From: Dallia pectoralis
Lineage: Eukaryota > Chordata > Actinopteri > Esociformes > Umbridae
Assembly: GCA_029465975.1 (NCBI GenBank)
Contig: CM055739.1
Coordinates: 6,056,628 to 6,120,627 of the forward strand
Length of the DNA stretch: 64,000 bases
Direction: 5' to 3'
Each line of letters starts with the position of its first letter. Position 1 is the first letter of the stretch. Position numbers and translations under genes: made by a program. A model generated the notes under the pieces. The model searched no databases, was not told the origin of the DNA, and was given only the letters and a program-made list of their open reading frames with translations. Below, in pieces: positions 12,166 through 24,700 of this stretch.

Positions 12166-13260
12166 TGTCATCTTTATTATGTGGTATGTTTATATCAGGT
12201 TCCTATGACATACAGTTATGTAATGCAAGTATTTTTTATTAGATGTGAAATCTATTGAGATAATAATGTACTACTACATTAAAAAAGTATTGAAAAGGCA
12301 ACTAATTGACAGTGTGGTCCTTCTGACATTGGGTTTTGGTCCAAAACTGTGAAGACACCAGTGCAATATGACGTAATGGTAAATCTGTGAGGTCAACAAA
12401 AATCCCATGGAACTGTTGTCTTGGCTAAATTCCCATCCACGCCCCTCTTCAAATTATTTCCACTTAATCTAGTCAAGTTTCCAATCAGCTAATGTATACC
12501 CCATCCTCAACCGGAACTAAATCAAATCTTATTTAAAAATTACTCAAGGTATGAATGTATGCATTTAAATATATGTGGTGGGTTAGGTTAATCCAACAGA
12601 CCATGTTTCTGGGCCCTGGTCCATGTGTACTGGTACTGTTTATTAAAGTATGAGAAAATGAAATCAATAACATATGCATAGTCATTAAAGTTACACATAA
12701 ATGTACATACATGCGATGCTGCCTCGTCGAATGTAGCACGCTGAATGCAAAGTATCTGTGTGGCTAACCTCTGGCTCCATCTAGTGGCACAACTTGACAA
12801 AACGCTTTATGCTGTGAATGGACTGTTGGTCTACAGAATATCATATATATACACTCATATAAATTGGGTATACAAATTATGCCTAGCTCTGGTTTGGAGC
12901 TGTGTATGTTCATACACAATCGTCTAAAAGCATGTGCTAAATCCCCTGACCTGGTTCATCTAATTTCAGGGTGGGGTAATGAGAGGAGCTGGCCATGGTG
13001 CTGAAAAGGTTTACGAGGCTGCAGCTGGCTGTGCTCGTTCATGTTTCGGTGCAGAGTGCGGAGTGATGACCAAATGTATTTTCAGAACAATAAATGACAA
13101 CCCAAATTATTAACAGTAGCTTATACAGAATACAAATTGGCCTTTTTAATAAAAATATAAATTTGTTGTCTCAGTCTAATACATGTTATGTATATGATGG
13201 TTATTTATATTTCTTTAACCTGTTTTCTGTTTTAAGTGTATTCTCTATAATATCATCAGT
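12166..13260. other. Intergenic, nothing recognised
   Basis: AT-rich DNA between fhl2 and the next gene. Only short open frames without similarity are present, and no clear repeat or RNA gene is seen. Confidence 0.5.
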
Positions 13261-13373
13261 AATGATCACATGACCGGATATGGAATGTGCAGCCGGAAGT
13301 CCTAACCGCAGCATCATCAGCTAACCATCCTTTATTTCATCGAGGAATCCGCTCCCAACCGCACGCGAATTGT
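13261..13373 (+). promoter_or_regulatory. Likely promoter and non-coding first exon of the C7orf57-like gene
   Basis: An E-box-type site TCACATGACC (13266-13275) and a perfect ETS-type site CCGGAAGT (13293-13300) lie together, with no TATA box. This is the usual look of a TATA-less vertebrate promoter. A GTAAGA donor at 13374 and an acceptor at 13734-13735 (after a T-rich tract) would join this 5'UTR to the exon carrying the ATG. The transcription start itself is not visible. Confidence 0.5.
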
Positions 13374-13760
13374 GTAAGACAGCAAAGCTATTCCAAACAT
13401 CACATTCATTAATTTACATTACATTTGCATTATTCTCTGTGCTGTTGTCAACGTCACTGCAACTAGTTTTAATAGATTAGCATTGACCATCGTTAATGTT
13501 GATTGATGTTCATTTTGATGCCTTTTGGATTAAGGTAGCGAGCTAGCTATCGTTTATTCCTCCGGTTCGCGTGGAACAAAGGTGCCGCCTCCTCCTGCCT
13601 AAATCGGGGAAACCCCCTCCATTTTCTATCCTTTACGCGTAGCAAGAATCGTCAGCGTAGTGCTCGTAGTAGTGGTTGTCTCCTCATATTTAAGTAACAT
13701 GGCAACTGTCTTGTCTTTTTATTTAACTCCGTCAGCCAATTCTGAAAATCATCCGCCGAG

Positions 13761-16687
13761 ATGAGTGCTGCTCCCAACCACAGACGGACCAAGCCAGGCG
13801 GTAAGTCGCATCAAAATGTATTCTAGCCTCTGGCTCTGGGACAGCTGCCTTCCATGCGAGCACATTGTCCTGTCCGTACTAGTATGCTACTCCTAGACAA
13901 TCCCTATATAAAGGAGCCCCATTACCGGCTTGCCTCAGAAGAATGGACAGGGCTGGTCGGCCCCTGACTGGTGGCTACATTTCCGAATATTTTCATGTCT
14001 GCCTAATTAACCCCAGCTTCCATCTGTCTCACTCGTCCCTTATCCTCCCCCTCTATTGTATTCAATCAATAATTTATTAAGTTAAGTTGCTCCGGATGAG
14101 CATGGAATGATGAACCAGCTGAACCAGTTACCTTCTGGCCGCGGGGGCTGGGCCACTACTGGCCTGTTCCTGTGAATGTAGGCGTCGGTGGTGCTGACCA
14201 CTTGTAAGCTAGCTGCTGATCTAGGGATTTTAATGCAGGCATGAAGACAGGCCTGTCAGGCCAAAGTTCCACCAACGGCGTTATGGGGCCGACGTCACAG
14301 ATCCCTGGGCTGTGTCAGGAGGCCACGGAGGGGGCACCCGAGGCGAGGACCAGTGGACGGCGGGTGGGAATATTCGAGTCGGACTCTGACTATGTCAAAC
14401 TGGCCAAAGCAGGTGGACAGAAAGGTAACAGTCCCCCCCTTCCCCCATCGTATTGTGCTCCATCATATTAGGTGTATTTATATTGATTATTGAATTTTTT
14501 GTTCCTGTTTTCCAACTAAGAAACAAGTGTTTTGGCTCATAATAAACATTGTTTTACCAAAGAGAAAGTTGCATTTAAGTTCAGTCATGTCACTCGTTCT
14601 GAATTGTGTGTCTGGTCTGTGCTCCATCCAGGGTTACTGTGGCATGAAGACAACAAGGAAGAGGCGCGGCCAAATAAATCCTACAATGTGCCTGATTGGT
14701 TTTCTGCTGAATCTCAGCGGTAATGACCCTGCCCGCTTTTCTTCAATGCCACAGTTTGATGACAATGTTATTGGAAAGCTGTCTTTAGTATGATCATGGC
14801 CCAATACGTGGTATGTCATGTTTGCATTTTTATAAAGTACTGTTAATGCTTACGGTACATTTGAACGTCATGAGATGGCGTTTGCGCCGTCGCCTCAGCC
14901 GGGGTGCCCAATTGGACGCCTTTCGGCCAAAGTACTGTCCGATGACATAGCATTACAATGGTCTTATGCTTTAACAGCGGAAGTAAAGCAACCTCCCCTG
15001 ACGGTTGTCAAGGATACAGCAAAAGGCAACCGTTGTCTGCTCCTTTCGGGACTGACGATAGTGCCGGCTGGGAGAGTGATAGCTTAAAAGAGAAGGTGAA
15101 TTCGCCCAGCCCCGCCCGCCGTCCCACAGTCATCAGTGACGGGGGTTATCATTTCCTGTCATCCTCTCATCGTCCCTTTATTTTGTCATCAGTTCATCGC
15201 CTGTCGTTTTGTTCAGCGTGACCTGGATTGGGGATTCTTTGGTTGGTCACTGATTTATTTTATTTTTTTACCCGTGTGCTGTCATTACTTTACACACTGT
15301 TATTATGTTGCATTGCTTTACGTTACACGCTGTCATTACTTTACACGCCGTCGTTACTTTACACACAGTCATTCCATTGCATTATGTTACATTACACGCT
15401 GTCATTACGTTACATTACTTGTTTGGTTGTCAACCAGTTTGGTGTGGCCACTGTGTTTCTTGTAACATTAATTTATTTTGTCCTCCATAACACAGTCATA
15501 ACCACATATAAAATGTGTTCCATGCATTTATAACTCCCACTATGAGTGATTTTTTTTTGTGGGCTTCACTGACTGGTTTGTACTGGCTATATTCTTGCAT
15601 GCAGGGAACAGCAGTTGCGGATGCTTCCAACCAAATGGAGAATATGTCTCTAAACCGAGATGACTATATGGAGGTCAACAAATACAAGAAAACGTAGGTG
15701 CCTTTTGACTTTTAAAGTTTTTTTTGTCGTCAAGTCTCATTAAAGGCGTGTTAATCTACATCCTGTACATACTGTGAGTAAACCTGTGTTTCATACATGA
15801 ACCATTTGTTCGGGTCTCCTCATGACAAGTTGCCTGTGCAGTTTCACAGCAGAAACATCATGGTTGTCATAGCAGTGAATACCATCACGGGTAACTGCAA
15901 GTGCATCTAACAAACATGCATTGTTTGAGATTGTCTTTATCACAAACCTCACCATGTCATCAGAGCGTTGGATGTTTCGCTTCTTCGAGCCGTCTGAGGG
16001 ACGGTAAACGGTCACAAAGTGGAGGCAGATGTGGTGTGTTTGATCAACATGGCCATTACCAGCAGAGTCTTGTATGTCATTATTGTTTTTATCACTTGCC
16101 TCAGGGTTCGTTGAGGCTCCATCTTGCTTTGCACGATGATCGCTCAGACGGGACACTTGTTTGTAACATCAACATGGCTATACCAGTATTATATTGACGA
16201 GGAATGTGCAAAATAATCCATTTCTAAAATGTTGAGTGAGAGGCTTTGACTAACTGCTAACACCAACTGATTTTCCGACTTTTCAGTCAAAGTGATTTTT
16301 CTATGGACAGGTCCCATGACAAGAAGACCGCTCCGGTGAGCATGTCGAAGCTGCTGAGCTTTGGATACATAGAGGATGAGAAGAAGTCCACCAATGATGA
16401 CGACTCCTCTAGTACGTCAGGTTACCTTACTCACAGATCGGTGGAAAAAAAGTAGAGACAGCCGCGTTATTATATGCTTATTGTGCTGAATCATTCAAAC
16501 AGTGGAAATGCCTGTTTGGATAACCCGTCTTGCAATAATATCTCCTATGTGTTGCTTGTGGGACTGTGTTATGCATATGTTTGAGCTGTGGGCTATGATT
16601 GCATAATTACAAATCCTGTGTTTGTTGGTCTCAGGTGTGACTTCTGAACAGACGACTATAGCCCCTGAGGACTTTGACCTAGAATAG
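13761..16687 (+). CDS. C7orf57-like uncharacterised protein, complete, 7 coding exons
   Basis: Exons: 13761-13800, 14239-14424, 14632-14719, 14978-15095, 15605-15693, 16287-16420, 16635-16687 (708 nt, 235 aa). Frames and phases join without a break, and every intron is GT-AG. The protein starts MSAAPNHRRTKPGG. Its conserved-looking blocks run in this order: SQIPGL, SDSDYVKLAKAGG, YNVPDWF, PFGTDDSAGWESDS, SMSKLLSFGYIEDEKK, and an acidic end APEDFDLE. The order SQIPGL / D-[ST]-[DE]-Y-[VI]-KLAK / PDW / SKLL..GY matches my memory of vertebrate C7orf57, a protein of unknown function about 295 aa long. There is no signal peptide, membrane segment or catalytic motif, and it looks soluble and largely disordered. 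The assignment is from memory of family motifs, so the name is tentative, but the exon model is well supported. Exon 4 could use other acceptors, but those give an early stop. Confidence 0.72.
15277..15420 (+). repeat. Imperfect minisatellite (GCTGTCATTACTTTACAC-type)
   Basis: Intronic, in the C7orf57-like gene between its fourth and fifth exons. About six imperfect copies of a unit around 18-30 bases long share the core gtcattac(t/g)ttacac. Open frames in all three forward frames here are by-products of the repeat. Confidence 0.6.
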
Positions 16688-17585
16688 AACGGAGAAGAGG
16701 TCCACCGACTCAGATCGGTCTCTTTGCTGTCGCCTGCCCCACTCTCAGTGACAGACACTTTCTCTCTTTACGGTGTTTCCCAAATGTTATGTTTTATACT
16801 TATGCAACGGTGTCTTTATTACCTTCTGTTAACTTATTTTTATTTACCTTTTTTAACTCCATGTCATGTTGTTCTCAATATGCCAAACATCTGTTAATGC
16901 TTGTAATGTTTATATTGTCGTTCTTGGTTTGGGAAAATGCATTGTATGAATATGGAACAGTGCTCTATGGTGAGTTTCTAGTGTTTGTGCTGTGAACATG
17001 GTTTTGGTGCTGTGGTGAAGATTGTCTGTGAAGAGCCACAAGGGTGTAATTTGTCGCTCACACTTTTAAGCTCTTGTGTTGAATATGATCGGAAATCGAG
17101 AGCTATGCCAAAATAATGTGGACATTTTGAGGCTACGGTATTTATGTTATGAGATGGCAGACATGATTTAGAATGGAACACACAATTGCCAAATGTCTAC
17201 TTCGTTCTAAAGAGATGCCTTCCAGTCCTACAAAATTCCTATCCCATTTCAGGATATGGTTCAGTGTTTTACATTTATGTTAGGAAATGATTTGCTTAGA
17301 TACCTTTAGTGATGTTATAAGAACTTTGTCGATTAAGGTGACATATTTAGGAATGGTGGCAAATGTATTATGTGTGATGATATTGTTTGCCCTGTGAAGT
17401 AAAATGGTTTTGCATTAACATAAAGGATTTCTGTCCAGAGCTTGGAGACATATTCGACTTAGCTGGCACACTAAATACACAAGTTAATGAAACTAGTTTT
17501 TCTATGCTTTAGACGTTTATTTAACACGGTAAATGTTTGATCCTCACATATTTCAGAAACTGATGCTCTTGAATGAAATGTCATG

Positions 17586-17591
17586 AATAAA
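17586..17591 (+). terminator. Poly(A) signal of the C7orf57-like gene
   Basis: AATAAA 899 bases after the stop codon, followed by a GT/T-rich stretch (gtgcatgttcgtcttgttct). It is the first AATAAA after the stop, giving a 3'UTR of about 0.9 kb. Confidence 0.6.
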
Positions 17592-18099
17592 TTAGCATGT
17601 GCATGTTCGTCTTGTTCTCTTTCTCAATGAAGTGTTAATCATCACGTGTTAATTTTTTCTATAATTCTACAAGTGTTTAATAGTCGTCCCTATTGAAAAG
17701 TACATACAAGTTAATACCATTGCATAACTGATTCACGCATTAAAGAGAAGATGACAAGCCACTAATCAATTAGATCCGTTTGGCTCAACATAAAAATACA
17801 CAAATCAAATATAATACCCACTATACCCACCCACTATTGCTTACGTAAAAACATGGCAGAGAAAAAATACATAAAAAATTGCAAACGTATTAGTCGATAT
17901 ATTTCCATTCCCTGCGAATTAGCATACAAACCGCATGGTGACGTCACGCCTCTCCTCAATCGTGGGTGGGTGGGTGCCCCAGGAGTCAATGCATGCATGG
18001 TGCACGGTAGCTGGGGAGAATTGGGAAAGGCTATGCAGATGAATACATCATAACATTGATATTCGCCAGTTCGCGCAATATTGTCGGGGCAATTTTTTT
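17592..18099. other. Short intergenic gap before pkp4
   Basis: About 0.5 kb between the poly(A) site of the C7orf57-like gene and the presumed pkp4 first exon. AT-rich at the left, GC-richer at the right as the promoter is approached. No feature is recognised. Confidence 0.45.
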
Positions 18100-18246
18100 G
18101 ACGGGAGCACGAGTAATGTAGTCTGTGCGGTGCGCGACACACTGCCAACAGTCGGAGTGAAGCTGTCACGGTGTCGTACATGGAAAATGGACTCCTAACC
18201 CGAGTGTCTGAGCGCGAGCGGTGCGGGCTGCAGCAACATCTGGCAG
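18100..18246 (+). promoter_or_regulatory. pkp4: Likely pkp4 first non-coding exon and promoter-proximal DNA
   Basis: This is a CpG-containing, GC-richer stretch ending in a strong donor (CTGGCAG|GTGAGG, donor at 18247). The next acceptor (18777-18778) precedes the coding start, so this is a reasonable 5'UTR exon. An ATG at 18180 opens a short upstream frame that, if spliced as inferred, ends at TAG 18790-18792, three bases before the main ATG. No TATA box is seen. The exon's 5' limit is a guess. Confidence 0.45.
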
Positions 18247-18795
18247 GTGAGGAACTGCACAACAGCCAGTGCCTCGTGTGCAGCAGCTGTTGCAAGATTG
18301 CATGCATTCCTTAAATGCAGCCTGACTACGTATAGTGACGGACGTCTCACCTCCTCAAAAATCACATTCTGCTGAACGTTTGTGTGTCTGTGCTCGCTCT
18401 GCGATGTGTTTGTTATGCATCTGTGCTGTGTGGGTTTAACTACAACGGACGAGACAGTGTATTCACCAGCCCTCTTTCAACGATCATGCATGCATTGACC
18501 TCTGATAGTCCATTTTCATTGAGCTGTCTGCGCGGATGCCTTGACGTGATGCAAACGCGTCGTTGCATCGGAGTTGCTGCTGTCGTGCCACGGATCGTGT
18601 TTGTAGTATGTGGACTGTGTGCACACGCTTTGTGGTTGAAGTGGTGTGTCACGTTCGTGGTGCATGAGAAGGTAGTGAAATGACATAGCAACCAAGTGAT
18701 AATTACTGCAATCCAGGGTCGGTTGAGCTGGACAGTAACAGAGTGTGTAGGTAATGGGCACCGGGCATGTCTCCACAGGGAAGCGGCCGTAGAGG

Positions 18796-21700
18796 ATGCC
18801 ATCGCCCGAGCAGCGGGCAGCAGAGATGGAGGAGGCGGGACCAGGGGAGGGGGAAAGGTCGTTGCCGACCAGAGAGGGACCAAGTGGCCACTGCCAAGCA
18901 GACACTACTACTAACAACCTCCTGGCCTCAGTGAAAGAACAGGTACGGCCTCTCTCTGATTGACGTGGGTGTCTGTCTTTTGTTCTCTTTCTCTCTACCT
19001 CCCTGTATATTGTTCTACCTCCGTCTCACTCTTTTTTCATTCATCTGTCTGTCCCCATCTCTCTTCCTGCTTCTTGTATATGAGTATATTTCCCCTTATA
19101 ATTTCGTATGTTATATCACCTGTTCCCGGTGCCTTTCAGCAGTTAATCCATAGTTCCGTAAGGAGATCACCTATTCTTTTAATCAAGCAATGCTTTCTCC
19201 TCATCTGAGTTCCATTCGGAATAAAGTTGTGTCTACACAACAAATAACATATTTTTTCTCTTGTTGTCAAACAAGGCTGTGCTCTGCTTGTTTAGTTTTC
19301 CTGGAAGTGTCCATCGCTCTATCCTAATCTAGATGTGAATCAGGAGGAGGAGACGAAGCACCAGGCCAACCAGGCCAGATCCAGTTACATCACCCGGCTG
19401 TCCCCTGTGTATTCATGGAGCTCCCTAATGAGCAGCAAACTGTTACACAGCTGTCAGGGAGTGTGTGTGTTTGTGTGTGTGTGTAGCTTTATGTTCTGTT
19501 CCCTCACATCTATTCTGTGTCTGTTGTGTATGTTGTGTATGTTTACGTTGTGTTTGTGTGTCTTCCTGTCGACTGTATGTTCATGTCTCATGCGTGTGTG
19601 TTGTAGGATGTGTTTGGTTCATTAAGTCCATAAGTTATGCGGTGTGTGTGTGTGTGTGTGTTTGCCAGTCGTCTTTCGACCGTCTCTCCTCTGTGATTAC
19701 CATGTGTCCACAAGGCTGCGTGTGATTCGCCCCTCTAAATATTGTGAGAAATATTGGCGACGCCCCCAAACTCGACAGCGGCGCTTTGTGCCCCTACCGA
19801 CAATGACTGGTCAGTCTGTGAACCCCCCGGGTTCCTCACAGCCGTTTCGGTACTAGGAGCAGCCTGGCACTGCTTGGCGCAGTGTCTTGGGTCATTGGCA
19901 GGACTTCACCCTGGCTGGCTGGCTGCCAGGGTAACGCAGCACCAGGATAATAGCGCCTCATCGTTTCCCATTTACTGTCACCTCACTGCCTATCAGAACC
20001 AAACAAACATATGTACAATTTACACATTCTTAGGTCCTGAAGGGGTTTTTCACTTCTTATGACGGTATTCATTGGAACAAATGCTTGACATTGTTCGGAA
20101 GAGACGCCCGTTAGATGTCCGCTGTATCAGCTGACGCTGTGTCATTGACCCTAATACCACAAAGCCTCTTTTGTCGTGGTCTTATTCATTGGATCTGGGC
20201 CATACATGTTTTTACATAATAAATGTTAAAATGCACTAAGACGTTTGCTGACCCAGCATGCATTGGGCCGTGTTCCTTGGTTCTAGCTAACACGGCGGAG
20301 GTTGTGAGTAAAATAATCATGTCCACTGGCAAATATACTTTTACTTGTTGTCCCTTCCTTTTTGCTGTAGGAGCTCCAGTTTGAGCGTCTGACCAGGGAG
20401 CTTGAGGAGGAGCGCCAGATCGTTGCCAGTCAGCTGGAGAGGTGCCTGCTGGGAGCTGAGTCGCCAGGCGATGATGCAGCAAGTAGCAGGTAAACAAAAC
20501 AAACGCACACACACAGGAATACACACAAGGGATTTTAAGGTAAATGTTGATCCAGGTCTCCGCCCTTTTTTCACCCTGTTCTGTCTCCACCCTATTTACA
20601 GTGACTCATCAGAGAAGTCCTTTGCTTGGAGATCAGCAGGTACCATCGTTCACATATTCAAATCATGGGTGGGTTTGTGTGGGTGGATGGTTTGGTTGGT
20701 CTGGTTATCAAAGGGATTCGGGCTAGTTCAGTTTGTTTGTGGGCCAAACGGTTCGACGGGAAATGGACAGATCGGTCGGTTGATGGGTCATCGGGTGGGG
20801 CAGTTAGTGGCTCGGGTTATGTCAATGTGTGGGTCAGTGTGGGGGGCAAGGGGTGGGTCAGAGATTTTGACTTAAACCCACCTATGTGTCCTTCTGTGTG
20901 ACAGTAGATGCATCCGGTACAGCAGAACACAGAGCTGCAGTGATGGACAGCTCTCTGTCGCCTTCTCGTCTTTTCAGAGCTGACCAGGGTCAAGGGTCAC
21001 TGTACCTCCCTGAACCGGAGAGGGCATCTCTGCATGACAGTGAGGGTCGGATACTTTCTCCATCTCTTTTTTCATCCAATTCCAATTCATCCATTTCCGA
21101 TACAGTGTTTAGGGCTTGATTTAATGTATGGTGGCTCAGTTCACCGGAATTCATGAAATGTAAAAATAATAAAGGGAAAATGCTTTGAAATGAAAAATGC
21201 AGACATCCTGTACTTTGTTGGAGAAAATCCTTTGAAATAACAAAGCTGCTGAATCGCATCAAAGTAAAGCTGGTACAGGATGGAAAGGACATGTTTAACA
21301 GTAAGGCTTGACTATTGTAATAAAACATTTATGCCATTTGGCCAAAACATTCACAGTTAACAGTTAATTATCTCTGCTAAGCAGAGATAATCCAGGTGTT
21401 GGTGAAAAACATACTGCATTTAAACTGCCAAAATTTATGACACACTGTATTGATTATGAATGCACTAATAACATGAGCGTTTAATCACCGTGTTGCCTAG
21501 CAACGGCAAATCAAAATGCCATTATAGTTCCGCCTTTCCGCTTCCTGGTCCTGATCCCGTACCTCCCTCCACCCTCCTCTCCCCTCCGACAGGGTCTGTA
21601 GCCCATATGACGTCGTACGCCGACAGCGGTTACCAGGACAGCAGCATGAGCTACTTCAGTGTGAGCAGGGAGAACGTTGTTCTGTCAGAACCCAGGCACG

Positions 21701-24700
21701 TGCTGTCAGGGAACGGGCCCAGGGGAAGCCCAAGTCACGGCAGGAGCACCTGGGCTGAGGGACAGGCCTCCACACAGGTAAATAATGTACATTACATTTG
21801 GCGTTTTTAAGCAAACCTTAAGCGGGTGTTCTCCATGCAATGCGGTGTAACCCTAGCCTTCACAGCACTCACGTTGTGCTGTTTTGCAGGACAATGCTCA
21901 GTGACTCCACCCTGCCTATCCAAGTGTTTGCTGGCCCATCCCGTCACTGTTTACCTCTTAAAACTGTCATCCTCTCAACTGTATTTTTGCGTGTGTATAT
22001 GCAGCAACACACCTTTGTCAAACACCCTTCTCTCATCGGTGCACTGCTAGCTCATGTCCCCATCAGAGCGCTCCTTTCAGCCAATAACGATGAATGAATT
22101 GCAGAAGGACTTGCATAAATCTAGACCCTTGTAAATCACCTGGACCGGATGATCTGGGCACCTTTTCCCCCCGAGCTTTCCCTCATTATAAATTACCATT
22201 TTGACAACACTTGACTGCGGCAACCTTGTGTATAAGCTAGCCAGCAGCATTGGAATGTACAGCAAAACACCTTTAATCGTGACACTTTCATTGCACCTCA
22301 CTTTAATTTTACTACAAACTAAATAGGTGCTGTCTCAACAAATCACTGGTTATATTTGTGTTTGGTGTCTTTTTTTGTCATTGCCTTTGTGTTTATACTC
22401 TAGTTATAGATGACAAGAGGTGTCAGGTTAAACTGTTTTATTCTCTTTGTCTTTTACGTTTTCTTTATGTGTCTCCTCAGGCCTCTGTGTCAGGGCGTGT
22501 GATGCGGAGGATGGGGTCCCTCTCCTCCCGGGGCCAGTCCCCAGTGTTCGGTGTGGGGGGCTCCGGGTCCCCCTCCCGCATCTCCCTCCGCACCTCCCAA
22601 GGCGGCAGTGCCTACGGTTCCCCCATCCTCACCGAGCCAAAGCCTCTTGCCAGCATCTTCCCCAGGACCTCCATGCCCCCCCCGTCGTCCCCTCCGCCTC
22701 TGGGCTTGGGTACGGCTCCGTCTTTCCAGCGCGCCACCTCTCCCTACTCGCCCACACTTGAGAGGAATGGAAACGGCAGCTCACGTCCTGGCAGCGCCGG
22801 TCACGCCACCTCACCCCTGGAGGCGGGCGGTGCCTCCGGGCGTCTGGGGTCCACCGTGTCCCTGGTGGAGGGGAGGGGCATGTCTGACTCCCCTCTGAGG
22901 TCGTGTATGACTGCTGTTCCCCAGCATTACAGCTCCACGCTGCCCCGTCAGGGGGCCCAGGCACTCCCCTATGGACACGACTCCTACGGCCTCTACGAGA
23001 GGACCGTCCTGCCCCTGTCACGCCCTGACAGCCTCACAGGTTAGTCGCACGGCAGAACGCAAACACACACACACACGTTTGTTTTACTATGCTTTATGTG
23101 GACTGTGATATGAGGTATTTTCAGGAATGGAATATGTTATTTCTTTCCATAAAAAAATGCTTGAAACTATGCTTAATCGCAAACCCCAAATCATAACCTT
23201 CTCTTCAAATTTGACCCTAATTTGTTACCTCTACCATAAACTTAAGATTGACCCTAACCCTGAATCGATCCCTTAACCACAATTGAACCTCAATTGGTCG
23301 GGTCCACTAACATCCTGTTAGTTGGCAGGTGTCAGCTATTACAGCTCCACAAACAACTCCTGTGCTACTCTAGCAAACACACACTGCATGGCACCATGCA
23401 GGTTATACAGAGACATAGATTTCCCAAGTCACCTATAAAAGAACACACAAATATTCTCAACACCAGGTCCACAAGGGCTGTGCTGACAGTGAGATTTGTT
23501 TCCTGATCCATCAGGCCTCCGCTCTGCCCCACTGACCCAGATAACCGGCTTTATAAATCCCGCATCCACGAGCTGTGTCCTAAATTGTTCTATGGTTTAG
23601 TGTACTGTTTAGGAACGGGGGGGTGGGCGTTTTGGACACGTATTTAGACGGATTGATTGTGCTGCCTTGCTTCAGTGTAGGTGTAAGGATTAAATCCCAA
23701 AAGTAGTGTGGTTTCCATATACAGCATAAAAAGAGAAACAAGTGCCCCCCAGAGAAGCATATCCTTTCACAGCTTGTTAGACTGAAGCACCAATGACGCG
23801 CGCGAGGTGGGGGGAGTGGGGGTTGGTCTGAGGCCTGTACTGTACAGTAGAACTCTTCAAAAGAAGTTCCACGATAAGCCAGAGTCAATCCGCCAAGCTG
23901 ACGCATCACTTCCTGCAATCTCAATGGAAGTAGCTTGACTTTCAGACGATGTAACCTTCAATTCCTCATTTTAAATCTGCACACTCTAGACTTTATGGAT
24001 GATTGAAGGTTATCGTGAGGTCTGCGAAGGAAATAAACCGCCGTCTTTACTTCCCATCGCCAACGATATTGTCAATCGACAAGCAATGACAAGGGACATG
24101 ATTGGCTGCCTGCTTGTGTGTGTCCAGGTCTGCACAGTTCCTACGCCACCCAGCACAGCCCGCTGGACCAGGACATGAGGATGGCCTTGTCTCCCGACTG
24201 CCACGTGACGCCCATCTACGACGACCGGTCCTTCAACAGCCCCCCGTATCCCAGCCCACCTCGCACGCACGCCCACCACGGATCGCAGCAGGCCATCTAC
24301 AGGAGACACGCAGGTACTACACCACTAGACTTCTGTCCGGTCGGGCTGCCCTGTCCGGGAAACCCCTCGAGCATGTGGCCGAGACACGGAACCGCCGAAC
24401 CAAGACGCGGCACCCTGGGTGTTAGTGGGCGCAGCCTCAACCTGAACGTGTCTGTGTTCTCAGGTGCGGAGACCCTCCAGCGGACTCTCCAGAGGACCAC
24501 AAGCCATTGCAGCACCCTGGCGTACCAAAGAAGCAGCTACGGGCTGAACACGGCGGCGCAGTACACAGACCCGTACAGGACTTCCCAGCCGGGACAGGGG
24601 CCAGATGAGACAGTCTTCTCCAGACACTCTGGACTGGGCGACAGGGCTGTCACCAGGTCCCCCTCCATAGATAGTATGCATAAAGACCCAAGGTATACTT

